A stretch of DNA of 64,000 nt from Sphingomonas arvum (lineage in GTDB: Bacteria > Pseudomonadota > Alphaproteobacteria > Sphingomonadales > Sphingomonadaceae). The stretch is from assembly GCF_026013565.1 (NCBI RefSeq), contig NZ_JAPDOB010000001.1:1390178-1454177 (forward strand), given 5' to 3'. The translations under genes were made by a program, and so were the position numbers. The notes below the pieces were generated by a model, which was not told the origin of the DNA, made no database searches, and saw only the letters and a program-made list of their open reading frames with translations. Below, in pieces: positions 49,818 to 59,091 of the stretch. Each line of letters opens with the position of its first letter. The first letter of the stretch is position 1.

Positions 49818-50744
49818 ATGACCGTCCAAGACACCGCAGTACGGCCGTTCGACGAGGCAACGTTGGCCGAGGCGGCGGCGCTGATCCTCGCGGGGCAGCC
49901 GGTCGCCGTGCCGACGGAGACGGTCTATGGGCTGGCGGCGGATGCGACGAACGGCGAGGCGGTGGCGCGCATCTATGCGGCCAAGGGGCGGCCGAGCTTC
50001 AATCCGCTGATCGTGCATGTGCCGGACTTCGCCGCGGCGGAGGCGCTGGGCGCGTTCGATGAGCGCGCGCGGGAGCTTGCGCAGCGTCATTGGCCTGGGC
50101 CGCTGACCCTGGTGGTGCCGCTGCGGGCGGGCGCGCCCGTGGCGCCGCTGGTAACCGCCGGCCTGCCAACCGTGGCGCTGCGGGTGCCGGCGCATCCGGT
50201 CATGCAGGCACTGCTGCGGACGACCGGCCGGCCGCTCGCGGCGCCATCGGCCAACGCCAGTGGGCGGATCAGTCCGACGCGCGCGGAGCATGTGCTGGCG
50301 TCGCTGGGCGGACGAGTGCCGCTGATCCTGGATGGCGGCGCGACCGAGCGAGGTTTGGAGAGCACGATTGTGGCGGTCGGCCGTGGCGGGTTGCGGCTGC
50401 TGCGGCCGGGTCCGGTCCAAGTTCCGGACGCTGAGCAAGTTACCGGCGGACCGGTCCATGCCCCCGGCATGCTGGCGAGCCATTATGCGCCCACCAAGCC
50501 CGTGCGCCTCAACGCCACGGAACGGCAGGCAGGCGAGTGGTTGATCGGTTTCGGCCCGATCGCCGGGGACGATACTCTGAGCGCGGCCGGCAGTCTTGAG
50601 GAAGCGGCGGCCAACCTGTTCGCAGCGCTTCACCACGCCGACGCGCAACCTGTTGACGCCATTGCCGTTGCTTCGGTGCCGGATCACGAACTTGGCCGGG
50701 CAATCAACGACCGGCTGCGCAGGGCGGCGGCCGACAAGGAGTAA
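49818..50744 (+). CDS. Threonylcarbamoyl-AMP synthase (Sua5 type)
   Basis: A 308-residue enzyme making threonylcarbamoyl-AMP for tRNA t6A. The YrdC domain (1-200) has PVAVPTETVYGLAADAT, the KGRPSFNPLIVH motif and APSANASGRISPT. A linker with GMLASHYAPTKP and a smaller C-terminal Sua5 domain follow. This two-domain form is Sua5 instead of the single-domain TsaC. Start at ATG 49818. Confidence 0.93.
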   Translation: MTVQDTAVRPFDEATLAEAAALILAGQPVAVPTETVYGLAADATNGEAVARIYAAKGRPSFNPLIVHVPDFAAAEALGAFDERARELAQRHWPGPLTLVVPLRAGAPVAPLVTAGLPTVALRVPAHPVMQALLRTTGRPLAAPSANASGRISPTRAEHVLASLGGRVPLILDGGATERGLESTIVAVGRGGLRLLRPGPVQVPDAEQVTGGPVHAPGMLASHYAPTKPVRLNATERQAGEWLIGFGPIAGDDTLSAAGSLEEAAANLFAALHHADAQPVDAIAVASVPDHELGRAINDRLRRAAADKE

Positions 50745-50747
50745 GGC

Positions 50748-51509
50748 ATGCCCGTCGCCATCCAAGCTGGATTATGGGGGCTGCTGTCCGGCTCGGCCCT
50801 GCTGCTGGGGGCGCTGGTCGGGTGGTATGCCCGGCTGCCGCAACGGCTGATCGCCGCCATTATGGCGTTCGGGGCCGGCGTGCTGATCTCTGCCCTGTCG
50901 TTTGAGTTGATGGACGAAGCATGGAAGCAAGGTGGATTCCTGCCGGTGGCCGGCGGATTCCTGTCCGGCGCGACGATTTATACGGCGGCCAATTGGGTCC
51001 TGGCGCACCGCGGCGCGCGCCATCGCAAGCGCAGCGGTGCGAGCGGCAAGCGCGATCAGCAAGCGGCCGAGCATCCGAACAACGGCCTGGCGCTGGCGCT
51101 CGGCGCTCTGCTCGATGGCATCCCGGAATCGATCGTCATCGGCGTGAGCCTGATCCAGGGCGGCGCTGTTGGTGTGGTGGCCGTTATTGCCGTGTTCCTG
51201 TCCAACCTGCCCGAAGGCCTGTCGAGCGCCGCCGGGCTGAAGCAGGAGGGCAAGTCCGCCGCCTACAATTTCGGCCTGTGGACCGGTATTGCGCTGATTT
51301 CGGGCGCCGCGGCAGCGATCGGCTACGTTGCCTTTGCCGGCGTCGACCCTGGCGTCGTCGCCTTTGTTCAGGCAGTCGCGGCCGGAGCCATCCTGGCGAT
51401 GATCGTGGATACCATGGTACCCGAGGCGTCCGAAGGCACCCACGACTTCGCCGGACTGATCTCCGTCAGCGGCTTCCTGGTCGCGTTCGCGCTCAGCAAG
51501 CTCGGCTGA
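50748..51509 (+). CDS. ZIP family metal transporter
   Basis: A 253-residue membrane protein with about eight helices and a basic, hydrophilic loop (residues 85-105). The paired ZIP metal-site helices read LALALGALLDGIPESIVIGV and IAVFLSNLPEGLSSAAGLK. Asp replaces the usual His in the first (HNxPE-like) motif. Probably imports Zn2+ or another divalent metal. AAGGAG precedes the start; the gene follows sua5 by 3 bp. Confidence 0.85.
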   Translation: MPVAIQAGLWGLLSGSALLLGALVGWYARLPQRLIAAIMAFGAGVLISALSFELMDEAWKQGGFLPVAGGFLSGATIYTAANWVLAHRGARHRKRSGASGKRDQQAAEHPNNGLALALGALLDGIPESIVIGVSLIQGGAVGVVAVIAVFLSNLPEGLSSAAGLKQEGKSAAYNFGLWTGIALISGAAAAIGYVAFAGVDPGVVAFVQAVAAGAILAMIVDTMVPEASEGTHDFAGLISVSGFLVAFALSKLG

Positions 51510-51515
51510 GCCGGC

Positions 51516-52064
51516 TCAGGCGGTGGCTTGGGCCGACTTCAACCGGTTCTGAAAGCTCTTGCGCAGCTTCTGCAGCTTGGGCGGGATCACGGCCATGCAG
51601 TACGGGTTGCGCTGGCCCTCGTTCGCCCAATAATCCTGGTGGTAATCCTCGGCCGGATACCAGTCGGATAGCGGCTCAATCGTGGTGACGATGCGTCCGC
51701 CCTGGTCCTCATTATGCTCGGCGATCTTGTCCCGGGCGATCTGCGCCTGGGTGTCGTCCAGCGGGAAAATCGCGGAGCGATATTGCGTACCGATATCGTT
51801 GCCCTGCCGGTTGAGCTGGGTCGGATCGTGGGTCGCGAAGAAGATGTCCAGCAGGTCGGCATAGCTCACCTGTGCCTCGTCGAAGGTGACCCGGATCGCC
51901 TCGGCATGGCCGGTGTCGCCGCCGCAGACCTGCTTGTAAGTCGGGTTCACCGTCTGCCCGCCGATGTAGCCGCTCTCGACGCTGCTGACGCCCACGACGT
52001 CCAGAAACACCGCCTCGGTGCACCAGAAGCAGCCGCCGGCCAGAATCGCTTGGCTTTCCGCCAT
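51516..52064 (-). CDS. msrA: Peptide-methionine (S)-S-oxide reductase
   Basis: A 182-residue oxidative-damage repair enzyme. The catalytic motif GGCFWCTEA is at the N-terminus (C12), with [12 protein letters not shown] and [11 protein letters not shown] further on. The ATG at 52064 has GGAG upstream; a TTG at 52070 is possible. It lies 57 bp downstream of the PilZ gene in the same direction. Confidence 0.95.
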   Translation of the reverse strand: MAESQAILAGGCFWCTEAVFLDVVGVSSVESGYIGGQTVNPTYKQVCGGDTGHAEAIRVTFDEAQVSYADLLDIFFATHDPTQLNRQGNDIGTQYRSAIFPLDDTQAQIARDKIAEHNEDQGGRIVTTIEPLSDWYPAEDYHQDYWANEGQRNPYCMAVIPPKLQKLRKSFQNRLKSAQATA

Positions 52065-52121
52065 GTTCAAACACTCCGCTCGATAACTCGGAGTGACATG
52101 TAGGGTGGAACTGGTGCGAAA

Positions 52122-52853
52122 CTAGCGGCTCTTGTGGACCGCCTTCAAGCTGGCGACTTCCAGCCGCTTGCCGACCCACTCGGCTACCTCTTCGAAGCGA
52201 AGCTCCTCGTCGAACACGATGCCGGCGCGACGGTCGCAATACCAGCGCACCTCGCCCTTCACCGGGCGGAGGCTCTCGATGACGACCACGACCTTCTTGC
52301 CCAGGCAGTACTCGCCGATCGGCTCCACCTTCATCCCGCCCAGCGAGATGTCATGGACGTTGCAGGTGTAGAAGGTGCGGCCGACCCGGACGGAGGCCTT
52401 GCACTCCACCTGCAGGCGCGGTGGGCGGGAGCGGAAACCATGGCGCGGCTTGCGCCCGGCCAGCAGCTCGCCAAGATCGATGTTCTGGTCGAACTTGATG
52501 CCGACCGCGCCTTCGCGGATCCAGACAATGGTGGCTGGAATTTTCTGCCCGGAGAACTCCACTTCCACAGCGTCACCGACGGGTGGTGGGACTCCGCAGT
52601 CGGCCATCAGCCCGCCCGCTGAGAGGTTGCGGATGCGGATCAGCTGCTCGCCTCCGACGCTGGACAGCTTGCCGACCTGCAAGGTCGACAGCACGCGGTC
52701 GTTGCTGCGGCGCTCGACCGGCCGCGGCACAGCGGTGCTGAGCGAGAACGTCGTCGATTCGAACGCGGCCTCTTCGCTCACGGGCTTGCGGCTTTTGCGG
52801 CGGATCAACGATGCCAACACGGAAAGCTTCTCCTTTGCCGGGAGTGCCGACAT
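52122..52853 (-). CDS. Tandem PilZ domain protein (c-di-GMP effector candidate)
   Basis: A 243-residue protein with two PilZ-like domains. The first (about 45-140) has IRNLSAGGLMADCG; the second (about 150-230) has HDISLGGMKVEP and YCDRRAGIVFDE. The basic RxxxR stretch before a PilZ core is seen as ERRSNDRV in the first domain and as FRSRPPRLQVE in the second. It may bind c-di-GMP. It is divergent from a response regulator/EAL gene pair. The ATG at 52853 is chosen with AGGG upstream. Confidence 0.83.
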   Translation of the reverse strand: MSALPAKEKLSVLASLIRRKSRKPVSEEAAFESTTFSLSTAVPRPVERRSNDRVLSTLQVGKLSSVGGEQLIRIRNLSAGGLMADCGVPPPVGDAVEVEFSGQKIPATIVWIREGAVGIKFDQNIDLGELLAGRKPRHGFRSRPPRLQVECKASVRVGRTFYTCNVHDISLGGMKVEPIGEYCLGKKVVVVIESLRPVKGEVRWYCDRRAGIVFDEELRFEEVAEWVGKRLEVASLKAVHKSR

Positions 52854-52953
52854 CCTTCGACCCTGCCGCAACGAAGTTAAGAAGCCGTAACAGGGTTTGA
52901 CGGGAGCGGTTTTCGCGGCGCAAGGGGGAAGATTGCTCGGGGAGAACACAAGA

Positions 52954-53343
52954 ATGGAGCGGCCGCGCCTGCTGCTGATCGACGACGAACCGGCGCTTGC
53001 GAGCTTTTTCGCCAGTGCCGCCCAGGACTGCGGCTATGAGCCGGCGATTGGAACCGACCAGGCCGATTTTCGGCGCCGCTACGGTGAGCGGCGGCCGGAC
53101 GTGGTGGTGCTTGACCTTGGCATGCCAGGAATGGACGGGGTGGAGCTGCTTCGCTTTCTCAGCGGCGAAGATTTCCGCGGCCCCGTGCTGATCATCTCCG
53201 GCTTTGACCGGCGGGTGCTCGACAGCGCCTTCCGGCTTGGTGAAGCGTTGGGGCTGACGATGGTTGGCCCGCTCGAGAAACCCGCTCGGCTCGAAGCGCT
53301 GGAGGCCATCCTCAAGGAGGTCCGACCGACCGTTTCGCGATGA
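52954..53343 (+). CDS. Single-domain response regulator
   Basis: A 129-residue CheY-like receiver: acidic pair LLIDDEP, phospho-acceptor Asp54 in VVVLDLGMPGMDGVEL, switch region VLIISGFD and the conserved Lys in GPLEKPARLEAL. There is no output domain. Its stop overlaps the EAL gene start (ATGA), so it probably controls that phosphodiesterase. GGGGAGA lies upstream of the ATG at 52954. Confidence 0.92.
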   Translation: MERPRLLLIDDEPALASFFASAAQDCGYEPAIGTDQADFRRRYGERRPDVVVLDLGMPGMDGVELLRFLSGEDFRGPVLIISGFDRRVLDSAFRLGEALGLTMVGPLEKPARLEALEAILKEVRPTVSR

Positions 53344-54191
53344 CTTCCCCGGCGGACATCAAGTTGCTCGACGGGTTCGAGCGCGCCCTGCTGAACGGCC
53401 GGCTGACGATGGTGTACCAGCCCAAGGTTGCGCTTGCCGACGGTCAGCTGATCCGGGTTGAAGCGCTGGTCCGGTGGGACGACCCAGCGATGGGCCCGGT
53501 GGCGCCGTCGCGGTTCGTGCCCTTGGCCGAGCGCCACGGATTGATTGACCAGCTCACCCAATGGGGCCTGCGCACGACCTTGCGGCAATGGCTGACCTGG
53601 CGCGCGCAAGGGCTGGATACCACGATCGCCTTCAACATCTCGGCCCTGTCACTGCAACACCTGGACTTTCCGGATCTGGTGGAGCGGATGTGCCGGGCCC
53701 TCGATGTGCCGACTGACCGGCTGGTGCTGGAGCTGACCGAAGGCGCCACGCAGCCGCTGATCAAGCTGATGGACACCCTTACCCGGTTCCGGATCAAGGG
53801 GATCGGTCTTGCCATCGACGATTTCGGGACCGGCTATTCCAGTCTGATGCAGTTGCGGCAGCTGCCGTTCACGGACGTGAAGATCGATCGGCTGTTCGTT
53901 TCGGACATGTGCCGCAGCAACGACAGTCTGGTGATCGTCAAGGCGATCATCGACCTGGCGCATGGGCTGGGCCTCACGGCCACGGCCGAGGGGGTGGAAA
54001 CGGCCGAGCAGCTGGCGCTGCTGCGCGAACTGGGGTGCGACACGGCGCAAGGATTCCTGATCGCCCAGCCGCTGGTGCCGGGGGAGCTGGTCGGCTGGAA
54101 CTCACGGCACAAGCGGCGATGGAAGATGCTGGTCAACCCGCCGGCCGATCAGCAGCTACGGCGCCGGGTCGAAGCTGATGCCCTGCGCTAG
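53340..54191 (+). CDS. EAL domain c-di-GMP phosphodiesterase
   Basis: A 283-residue protein consisting of little more than an EAL domain. Active-site motifs are complete: RVEALVRW (E41), FNISALS, LELTEGA, IDDFGTGYSSL, DVKIDRLF, AEGVET and QGFLIAQP. It should hydrolyse c-di-GMP to pGpG in the cytoplasm. Coupled to the response regulator upstream and divergent from the PilZ gene; its 3' end overlaps the convergent ALDH gene by 36 bp. Confidence 0.92.
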   Translation: MTSPADIKLLDGFERALLNGRLTMVYQPKVALADGQLIRVEALVRWDDPAMGPVAPSRFVPLAERHGLIDQLTQWGLRTTLRQWLTWRAQGLDTTIAFNISALSLQHLDFPDLVERMCRALDVPTDRLVLELTEGATQPLIKLMDTLTRFRIKGIGLAIDDFGTGYSSLMQLRQLPFTDVKIDRLFVSDMCRSNDSLVIVKAIIDLAHGLGLTATAEGVETAEQLALLRELGCDTAQGFLIAQPLVPGELVGWNSRHKRRWKMLVNPPADQQLRRRVEADALR

Positions 54192-55622
54192 CGGCAGGTC
54201 GTTGCCGTAGTTCACCGTGTTGGTCTGGCGGCGCATATAGGCCTTCCAGCTGTCCGACCCGCTCTCACGGCCGCCGCCGGTCTCCTTTTCCCCGCCGAAC
54301 GCCCCACCGATCTCCGCGCCGGACGGGCCGATGTTGACGTTGGCGATGCCGCAATCCGAGCCCACGCCTGAGACGAACCGCTCCGCTTCCCTGAGATCGG
54401 TTGTGAAGATCGACGAGCTAAGTCCTTGCCGTACGCCGTTGTTGATGGCGATGGCCTGGTCCAGCTCCGAGTAGCGGACGAGGTACAGGATGGGCGCGAA
54501 GGTCTCGTTCAGCGCGCGGTGGTCCGGCCATTCGACTTCGACGAGTGCGGGGCGAACGTAGACACCGCCGGCGACCGCCTCAACCTGCTCGGCGTCTGGA
54601 ACGACCGCCTGCATGGAGGTCCAAGCGGCCTCGTCGATGAGCGGGCCCATCAGCACGCCGGGCTCGCGCGGGTCCCCGATGTTGACCGCCGCGAACAACT
54701 CCCGGACTCGGGCGACCAGCTGGTCGGCGATGCTTTCATGAACAATGAGGCGCCGCAGCGTGGTGCAGCGCTGGCCGGCGGTGCCGACGGCCGAGAAGAG
54801 GATCCCGCGCTCGGCCAACTTAAGATCGGCGGAAGGCGCGACGATCATTGCGTTGTTGCCGCCGAGTTCCAGGAGGACCCGACCGAAGCGGCGCGCAACG
54901 CGTGGACCCAGTTCGCGGCCCATGCGGGTGGAGCCGGTTGCGGATACCAGGGCCATGCGCGAGTGGTCGGCCAGTGCTTCGCCCACTTCCCGGCCGCCTT
55001 GGGCGACCTGAACCAGCGTTTCCGGCACGCCGCCGAAGCGCTCCGCCGCACGCCGCAGGAGCACGAGCACCGCCTCGGCGACCAGCGGCGTCTTTTCGCT
55101 CGGCTTCCATACCACGGAGTTCCCGCAGACCAGTGCGAGCGCCGCGTTCCAGGCGAACACCGCTACGGGAAAGTTGAAGGCGGAGATGACGAGCACCGGC
55201 CCGAGTGGGTGCCATTGCTCCATCATGCGGTGGTCCGGACGCTCGCTGACGATGGTCAGGCCGTACAGCTGGCGCGACAGGCCGACCGCGAAGTCGCAGA
55301 TGTCGATCATTTCCTGAACTTCGCCCTCGGCCTCGGCTAGGATCTTGCCGCATTCAAGCGTGACCAGTCGGGCAAGCGCCGTCTTCTCCCGGCGAAGTTC
55401 CTCGCCCCACAGGCGGACCAACTCGCCACGGCGAGGGGCGGGAACGGTGCGCCAAGCCAGGAACGCAGCCTGCGCGGCCGCGCAGATGCCCTCGACGTCG
55501 GTGCATTCGTCGACCGAGCCGATCACTGCCCCATCAATAGGCGAGCGGCTATCGAGACCGCCGGAGCCGCTCAGGCCAAAGTGGCGTAGCAGGTCGGACG
55601 CTTCCGCGGCTGGGCTCAGCAT
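54156..55622 (-). CDS. Aldehyde dehydrogenase family 7 (AmaB-like semialdehyde dehydrogenase)
   Basis: A 488-residue NAD(P)-dependent ALDH. Seen are ISAFNFPVAVFAWNAALALVCGNSVVWKPSE, LLELGGNNAMIV with the general-base Glu, and the catalytic Cys in TAGQRCTTLRRL. The C-terminal GAFGGEKETGGGRESGSDSW is typical of antiquitin/AmaB enzymes that oxidise alpha-aminoadipate semialdehyde (piperidine-6-carboxylate) in lysine catabolism. It overlaps the aminotransferase gene by 7 bp. Confidence 0.9.
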   Translation of the reverse strand: MLSPAAEASDLLRHFGLSGSGGLDSRSPIDGAVIGSVDECTDVEGICAAAQAAFLAWRTVPAPRRGELVRLWGEELRREKTALARLVTLECGKILAEAEGEVQEMIDICDFAVGLSRQLYGLTIVSERPDHRMMEQWHPLGPVLVISAFNFPVAVFAWNAALALVCGNSVVWKPSEKTPLVAEAVLVLLRRAAERFGGVPETLVQVAQGGREVGEALADHSRMALVSATGSTRMGRELGPRVARRFGRVLLELGGNNAMIVAPSADLKLAERGILFSAVGTAGQRCTTLRRLIVHESIADQLVARVRELFAAVNIGDPREPGVLMGPLIDEAAWTSMQAVVPDAEQVEAVAGGVYVRPALVEVEWPDHRALNETFAPILYLVRYSELDQAIAINNGVRQGLSSSIFTTDLREAERFVSGVGSDCGIANVNIGPSGAEIGGAFGGEKETGGGRESGSDSWKAYMRRQTNTVNYGNDLPLAQGISFDPAP

Positions 55623-56767
55623 GCGAGCGCTCGTGCCTTGGCCAGCGCCTGGAGCCCTGCATCGATGGTCGAGTCCTGCTTGGCGAAGCAGAGGCGGACC
55701 ATGGTGGTTACCGGCTCCGCTTCGAAGAAAGGCGAAAGCGGGATCACAGCCACCCCGGCCCGCTCAACTGCGAGCGTTGCGAACTCAATGTCGGTCATGT
55801 CGATCCCCGATTGGGCCAGGTCTACGCACTGAAAGTAGGTCGCCTGCGCCGGCAGCACGGCATAGCCGGCCTGCTCCAATCCATGCACGAGCCGATTGCG
55901 GGCGCGGGTAAACGCGGCGCGCATGGGCGTAAGCCACTCGTGGTGCGCCAGGCCGACGGCAACCGCCGCCTGCAGGTTCGGCGGCGTGGCAAAGGTCAGG
56001 AACTGGTGCGCCTTGGCGACCACGCCGGCGAACGCGGGCGGAGCGACCAGCCAGCCCACCTTCCAGCCGGTGAGCGAGAAGATCTTGCCTGCCGACCCGC
56101 ACTTCAGCGTGCGCTCCGCCATGCCCGGCAGCACGGCAAGGGAGGTGAAGGCGGCGCCGTCGAGCAGCACATGCTCCCAGACCTCGTCGGAAAGGACCAG
56201 CAGGTCGTGCTCGCGGGCGATGCTCGCCACAGCCTCCAGTTCGGCGCGGGAGAACAGGCGACCAGTCGGGTTATGGGGGTTGTTCAGGATTAGCAGGCGG
56301 CTGCGATCGGTCACGGCGGCCCGCAGCGCAGCTTCGTCGATCTGCCAGTCCGGCGCCCGCAGCGCCACCTCGCGGACTGTGCCGCCGGCGCGGCGAACCA
56401 GCGGCGCGTAGGCGTCGTAGGCGGGCGCGATCACGATCGCCTCCTCGCCGGGACCGATCACCGCAAGTATGGCAGCGGCGATCGCCTCCGTGGCGCCGCT
56501 CGTCACCAGCACGTGGTCGGCGGTGAGTTGCAGTCCATGGCAGCGGTTGTAGTGGGCGGCCACAGCCTCGCGCAGCACCGGAAGGCCGCGCGAGGGCGGA
56601 TACTGGTTGCTGCCCTCGCGCAGCAGCCGGGCTGCTTCCTCGACCAGCGGTTCGGGCCAGCCGAAGTCGGGAAAGCCCTGACCCAGGTTGACGGCGCCGT
56701 GGCGGATCGCCGCCATGCTCATCCGCTCGAAAATGCTGAGCGGCATATCAGCATAAAGTGGGTTCAC
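55616..56767 (-). CDS. Class I/II PLP aminotransferase
   Basis: A 383-residue fold-type I aminotransferase. It has NLGQGFPDFGWPEPL, YPPSRGLPVLREAVAAHY, NNPHNPTG, LSDEVWEH and the PLP lysine in GSAGKIFSLTGWKVGW. This subgroup includes methionine and kynurenine/aminoadipate aminotransferases. With an AmaB-like ALDH downstream, 2-aminoadipate to 2-oxoadipate is a plausible reaction, but not proven. It overlaps the CoA-transferase gene by 4 bp. Confidence 0.88.
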   Translation of the reverse strand: MNPLYADMPLSIFERMSMAAIRHGAVNLGQGFPDFGWPEPLVEEAARLLREGSNQYPPSRGLPVLREAVAAHYNRCHGLQLTADHVLVTSGATEAIAAAILAVIGPGEEAIVIAPAYDAYAPLVRRAGGTVREVALRAPDWQIDEAALRAAVTDRSRLLILNNPHNPTGRLFSRAELEAVASIAREHDLLVLSDEVWEHVLLDGAAFTSLAVLPGMAERTLKCGSAGKIFSLTGWKVGWLVAPPAFAGVVAKAHQFLTFATPPNLQAAVAVGLAHHEWLTPMRAAFTRARNRLVHGLEQAGYAVLPAQATYFQCVDLAQSGIDMTDIEFATLAVERAGVAVIPLSPFFEAEPVTTMVRLCFAKQDSTIDAGLQALAKARALAC

Positions 56768-57855
56768 CGGAGCACTCCGCTTGCGCGCAAGTCGGCGATC
56801 TCGTCTTCGCCATAACCAAGCTCGCCCAGGATCGCCGTGCCGTCAGCGCCCTCCGGACGGGGTGGGCGCGGGCTGGCGGCGGGGGTGGCGGAGAAGCGCG
56901 GGGCCGGGCCGGGCTGAACGACGCCGCCGACTTTGATGAAGGTGCCGCGCGCTTGGTTGTGCGGATGTTGCGGCGCCTCGGGCAGGCTGAGCACCGGCGC
57001 GACGCAGGCATCCTGCCCGGCGAACAGCGCCACCCACTCGTCGCGCGGCCTGGCGGCAATCGCTTGCGCAACCTCAGCCTTGGTCGGCGCTCCACCGAGC
57101 CCCAAGCCTGCGAAAAGCGCAGCCCGGAACTGCGGCTCGATGGCGCCGACGCTCAGCTCCTTGCCGTCGGCGCAGGTGTAGCACCCATACATCGGGTCGC
57201 CGCCGTCAAGCAGGTTGGCGCCGCGCTCGTCGCGCCACAGCCCGGCAGCCTTGAGCCCGTAGATGATGGCTCCGGTCAGCGCCGCACCGTCAGTCATGGC
57301 AGCGTCGACTACTTGGCCGCTTCCGCCCCGCTGCACGTACAGCAGCGCACTGACCATGCCGAACGCCAGCATTAGCCCACCGCCGGCATAGTCGCCGACC
57401 AGGTTCAGGGGCGGCACGGCCGGTCGGTCAGGCTCGCCGATGCAACCCAGCAGGCCGGTCAGCGCCACATAATTGATGTCGTGCCCGGCTTCCGTGCTGA
57501 GCGGCCCGTCCTGCCCCCAGCCGGTCACTCGGCCGTAGACCAGCCGCGGGTTCGCCTCGAGCAGCGCGTCGGGGCCAAGTCCAAGCTTCTCCATCACGCC
57601 CGGTCGATAGCCCTCGATTAGGCCGTCGGCTTGTTCGGCCAGGCGGCGGACGGCCGCCCTGCCCTCTTCCTGGCGCAGGTCGAGGGCGATGCTTTCCCGA
57701 TTGCGGGTCAGCGGGTCGTTGGGAACGCTGAGGTTGCCGGGCCGCTCGACCCGGATGACCCGGGCGCCATGGTCGGCCAGCATGGTCGCCGCAAAGGGTC
57801 CGGGTCCGAGTCCCGCCAGCTCCACGATTGTCAGCCCTGCCAGCGCTCCGGCCAT
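56764..57855 (-). CDS. CaiB/BaiF family CoA-transferase (AMACR-like)
   Basis: A 363-residue family III CoA-transferase/racemase. LTIVELAGLGPGPFAATMLADHGARVIRVE is the N-terminal CoA-binding region, followed by VTGWGQDGPLSTEAGHDINYVALTG and the catalytic Asp region VGDYAGGGLML. The HDINY motif favours the alpha-methylacyl-CoA racemase branch, but glutarate-type CoA-transferases are also related. The ATG at 57855 has GAGGG upstream. Divergent from an acyl-CoA dehydrogenase. Confidence 0.88.
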   Translation of the reverse strand: MAGALAGLTIVELAGLGPGPFAATMLADHGARVIRVERPGNLSVPNDPLTRNRESIALDLRQEEGRAAVRRLAEQADGLIEGYRPGVMEKLGLGPDALLEANPRLVYGRVTGWGQDGPLSTEAGHDINYVALTGLLGCIGEPDRPAVPPLNLVGDYAGGGLMLAFGMVSALLYVQRGGSGQVVDAAMTDGAALTGAIIYGLKAAGLWRDERGANLLDGGDPMYGCYTCADGKELSVGAIEPQFRAALFAGLGLGGAPTKAEVAQAIAARPRDEWVALFAGQDACVAPVLSLPEAPQHPHNQARGTFIKVGGVVQPGPAPRFSATPAASPRPPRPEGADGTAILGELGYGEDEIADLRASGVLR

Positions 57856-57914
57856 TCGCACCCTCTTCCTCCCCGCTGCTCTAGCCTCTAGCCTGCCGGG
57901 CACAAGGAGGACCC

Positions 57915-59048
57915 ATGCTCGACACTTCGACCCGCGTGATCTTCGATGAGGACCACGACGCCTTCCGCGACACGGTGCGCAAGGTTGTCGCGGGGCTCGA
58001 CACCGACCGGCATGAGCGGGAGGGCATGGTTGAGCGGGAAGCCTGGCTGGCGGCGGGCGCGGCGGGCATGCTGTGCCCAGGAGTGCCGGAAGCTTATGGC
58101 GGGCCGGGCCTCGACTTCGTCTGGAACGCGATCGTCGGCGAGGAGGTGAGCTACGCTGGGTCGGCGGCTGGCTGGTCGCTGCAGAGCGACATCGTGGCGG
58201 ATTACCTGATCGCCTACGGCTCCGAGGAGCAGAAGCGCCGCTGGCTGCCGGGCATGGTGTCCGGCGAGGTGATCACCGCCATCGCCATGACCGAGCCGGG
58301 CGCCGGGTCCGACCTGCAGGGCATGAAGACCATGGCCAGGGCCGACGGCAACGGTTGGCGGCTGTCGGGCAGCAAGACCTACATCACCAACGGCCAGATG
58401 GCTGACCTCGTCATCGTCTGCGCCCGCAGCACGGAGGAAGGCGGCGCGCGGGGGATCAGCCTGTTCCTGGTCGAAAGCGGCGACGAGGGCTTCAGCCGGG
58501 GGCGGAACCTCAACAAGATCGGGCTGCACGGGAACGACACCAGCGAGCTGTTCTTCGACGAGGTAAAGCTGCCCGCCGACCGCCTGCTGGGGCAGGAGAA
58601 CGGTGGCTTCGCCATGCTGATGAACCAGTTGCCGCAGGAGCGATTGTCGATCGCGGTCCAGTGCCAGGCGGCAGCGCAGCGGGCGTTCGACCTCGCGGTG
58701 GAATTTACCAAGGAGCGCAAGGCATTCGGCAAATCGGTGTTCGATTTTCAGAATACGCGGTTCACGCTGGCGGACCTCAAAGCGCGGCTGCAGGTTGGTT
58801 GGGCGCACATCGACTGGGCAATCCAGCGGCATGTGCGCGGTAAGCTGACCCCGGCGGAGGCGAGCGCCGCCAAGCTGTGGCATTCCGAGACCCAGTTCCA
58901 GTTATGCGACGCCGCACTGCAGCTGCATGGCGGCGCCGGCTACATGAACGAATATCCTATCGCGCGGCTGTGGCGCGACGCGCGGGTCACGCGGATCTAT
59001 GGCGGCACGTCGGAAATCATGAAGGAGCTGGTCGCCCGCGAGATCTGA
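57915..59048 (+). CDS. Acyl-CoA dehydrogenase
   Basis: A 377-residue FAD enzyme: IAMTEPGAGSDLQGMKTMA, GSKTYITNGQMADLVIV, LQLHGGAGYMNEYPIARLWRDARV and the C-terminal YGGTSEIMKELVAREI. The catalytic Glu is not in the YEGT position, as in long-chain and isovaleryl-CoA dehydrogenases, where it lies on an earlier helix. AAGGAGGACCC before the ATG is a very strong ribosome-binding site. It faces the CoA-transferase operon with 59 bp between starts. Confidence 0.92.
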   Translation: MLDTSTRVIFDEDHDAFRDTVRKVVAGLDTDRHEREGMVEREAWLAAGAAGMLCPGVPEAYGGPGLDFVWNAIVGEEVSYAGSAAGWSLQSDIVADYLIAYGSEEQKRRWLPGMVSGEVITAIAMTEPGAGSDLQGMKTMARADGNGWRLSGSKTYITNGQMADLVIVCARSTEEGGARGISLFLVESGDEGFSRGRNLNKIGLHGNDTSELFFDEVKLPADRLLGQENGGFAMLMNQLPQERLSIAVQCQAAAQRAFDLAVEFTKERKAFGKSVFDFQNTRFTLADLKARLQVGWAHIDWAIQRHVRGKLTPAEASAAKLWHSETQFQLCDAALQLHGGAGYMNEYPIARLWRDARVTRIYGGTSEIMKELVAREI

Positions 59049-59091
59049 TGTGCGTCAATCCAGGGCCAGTCGGACGGCGGTAGAGCGGCGC

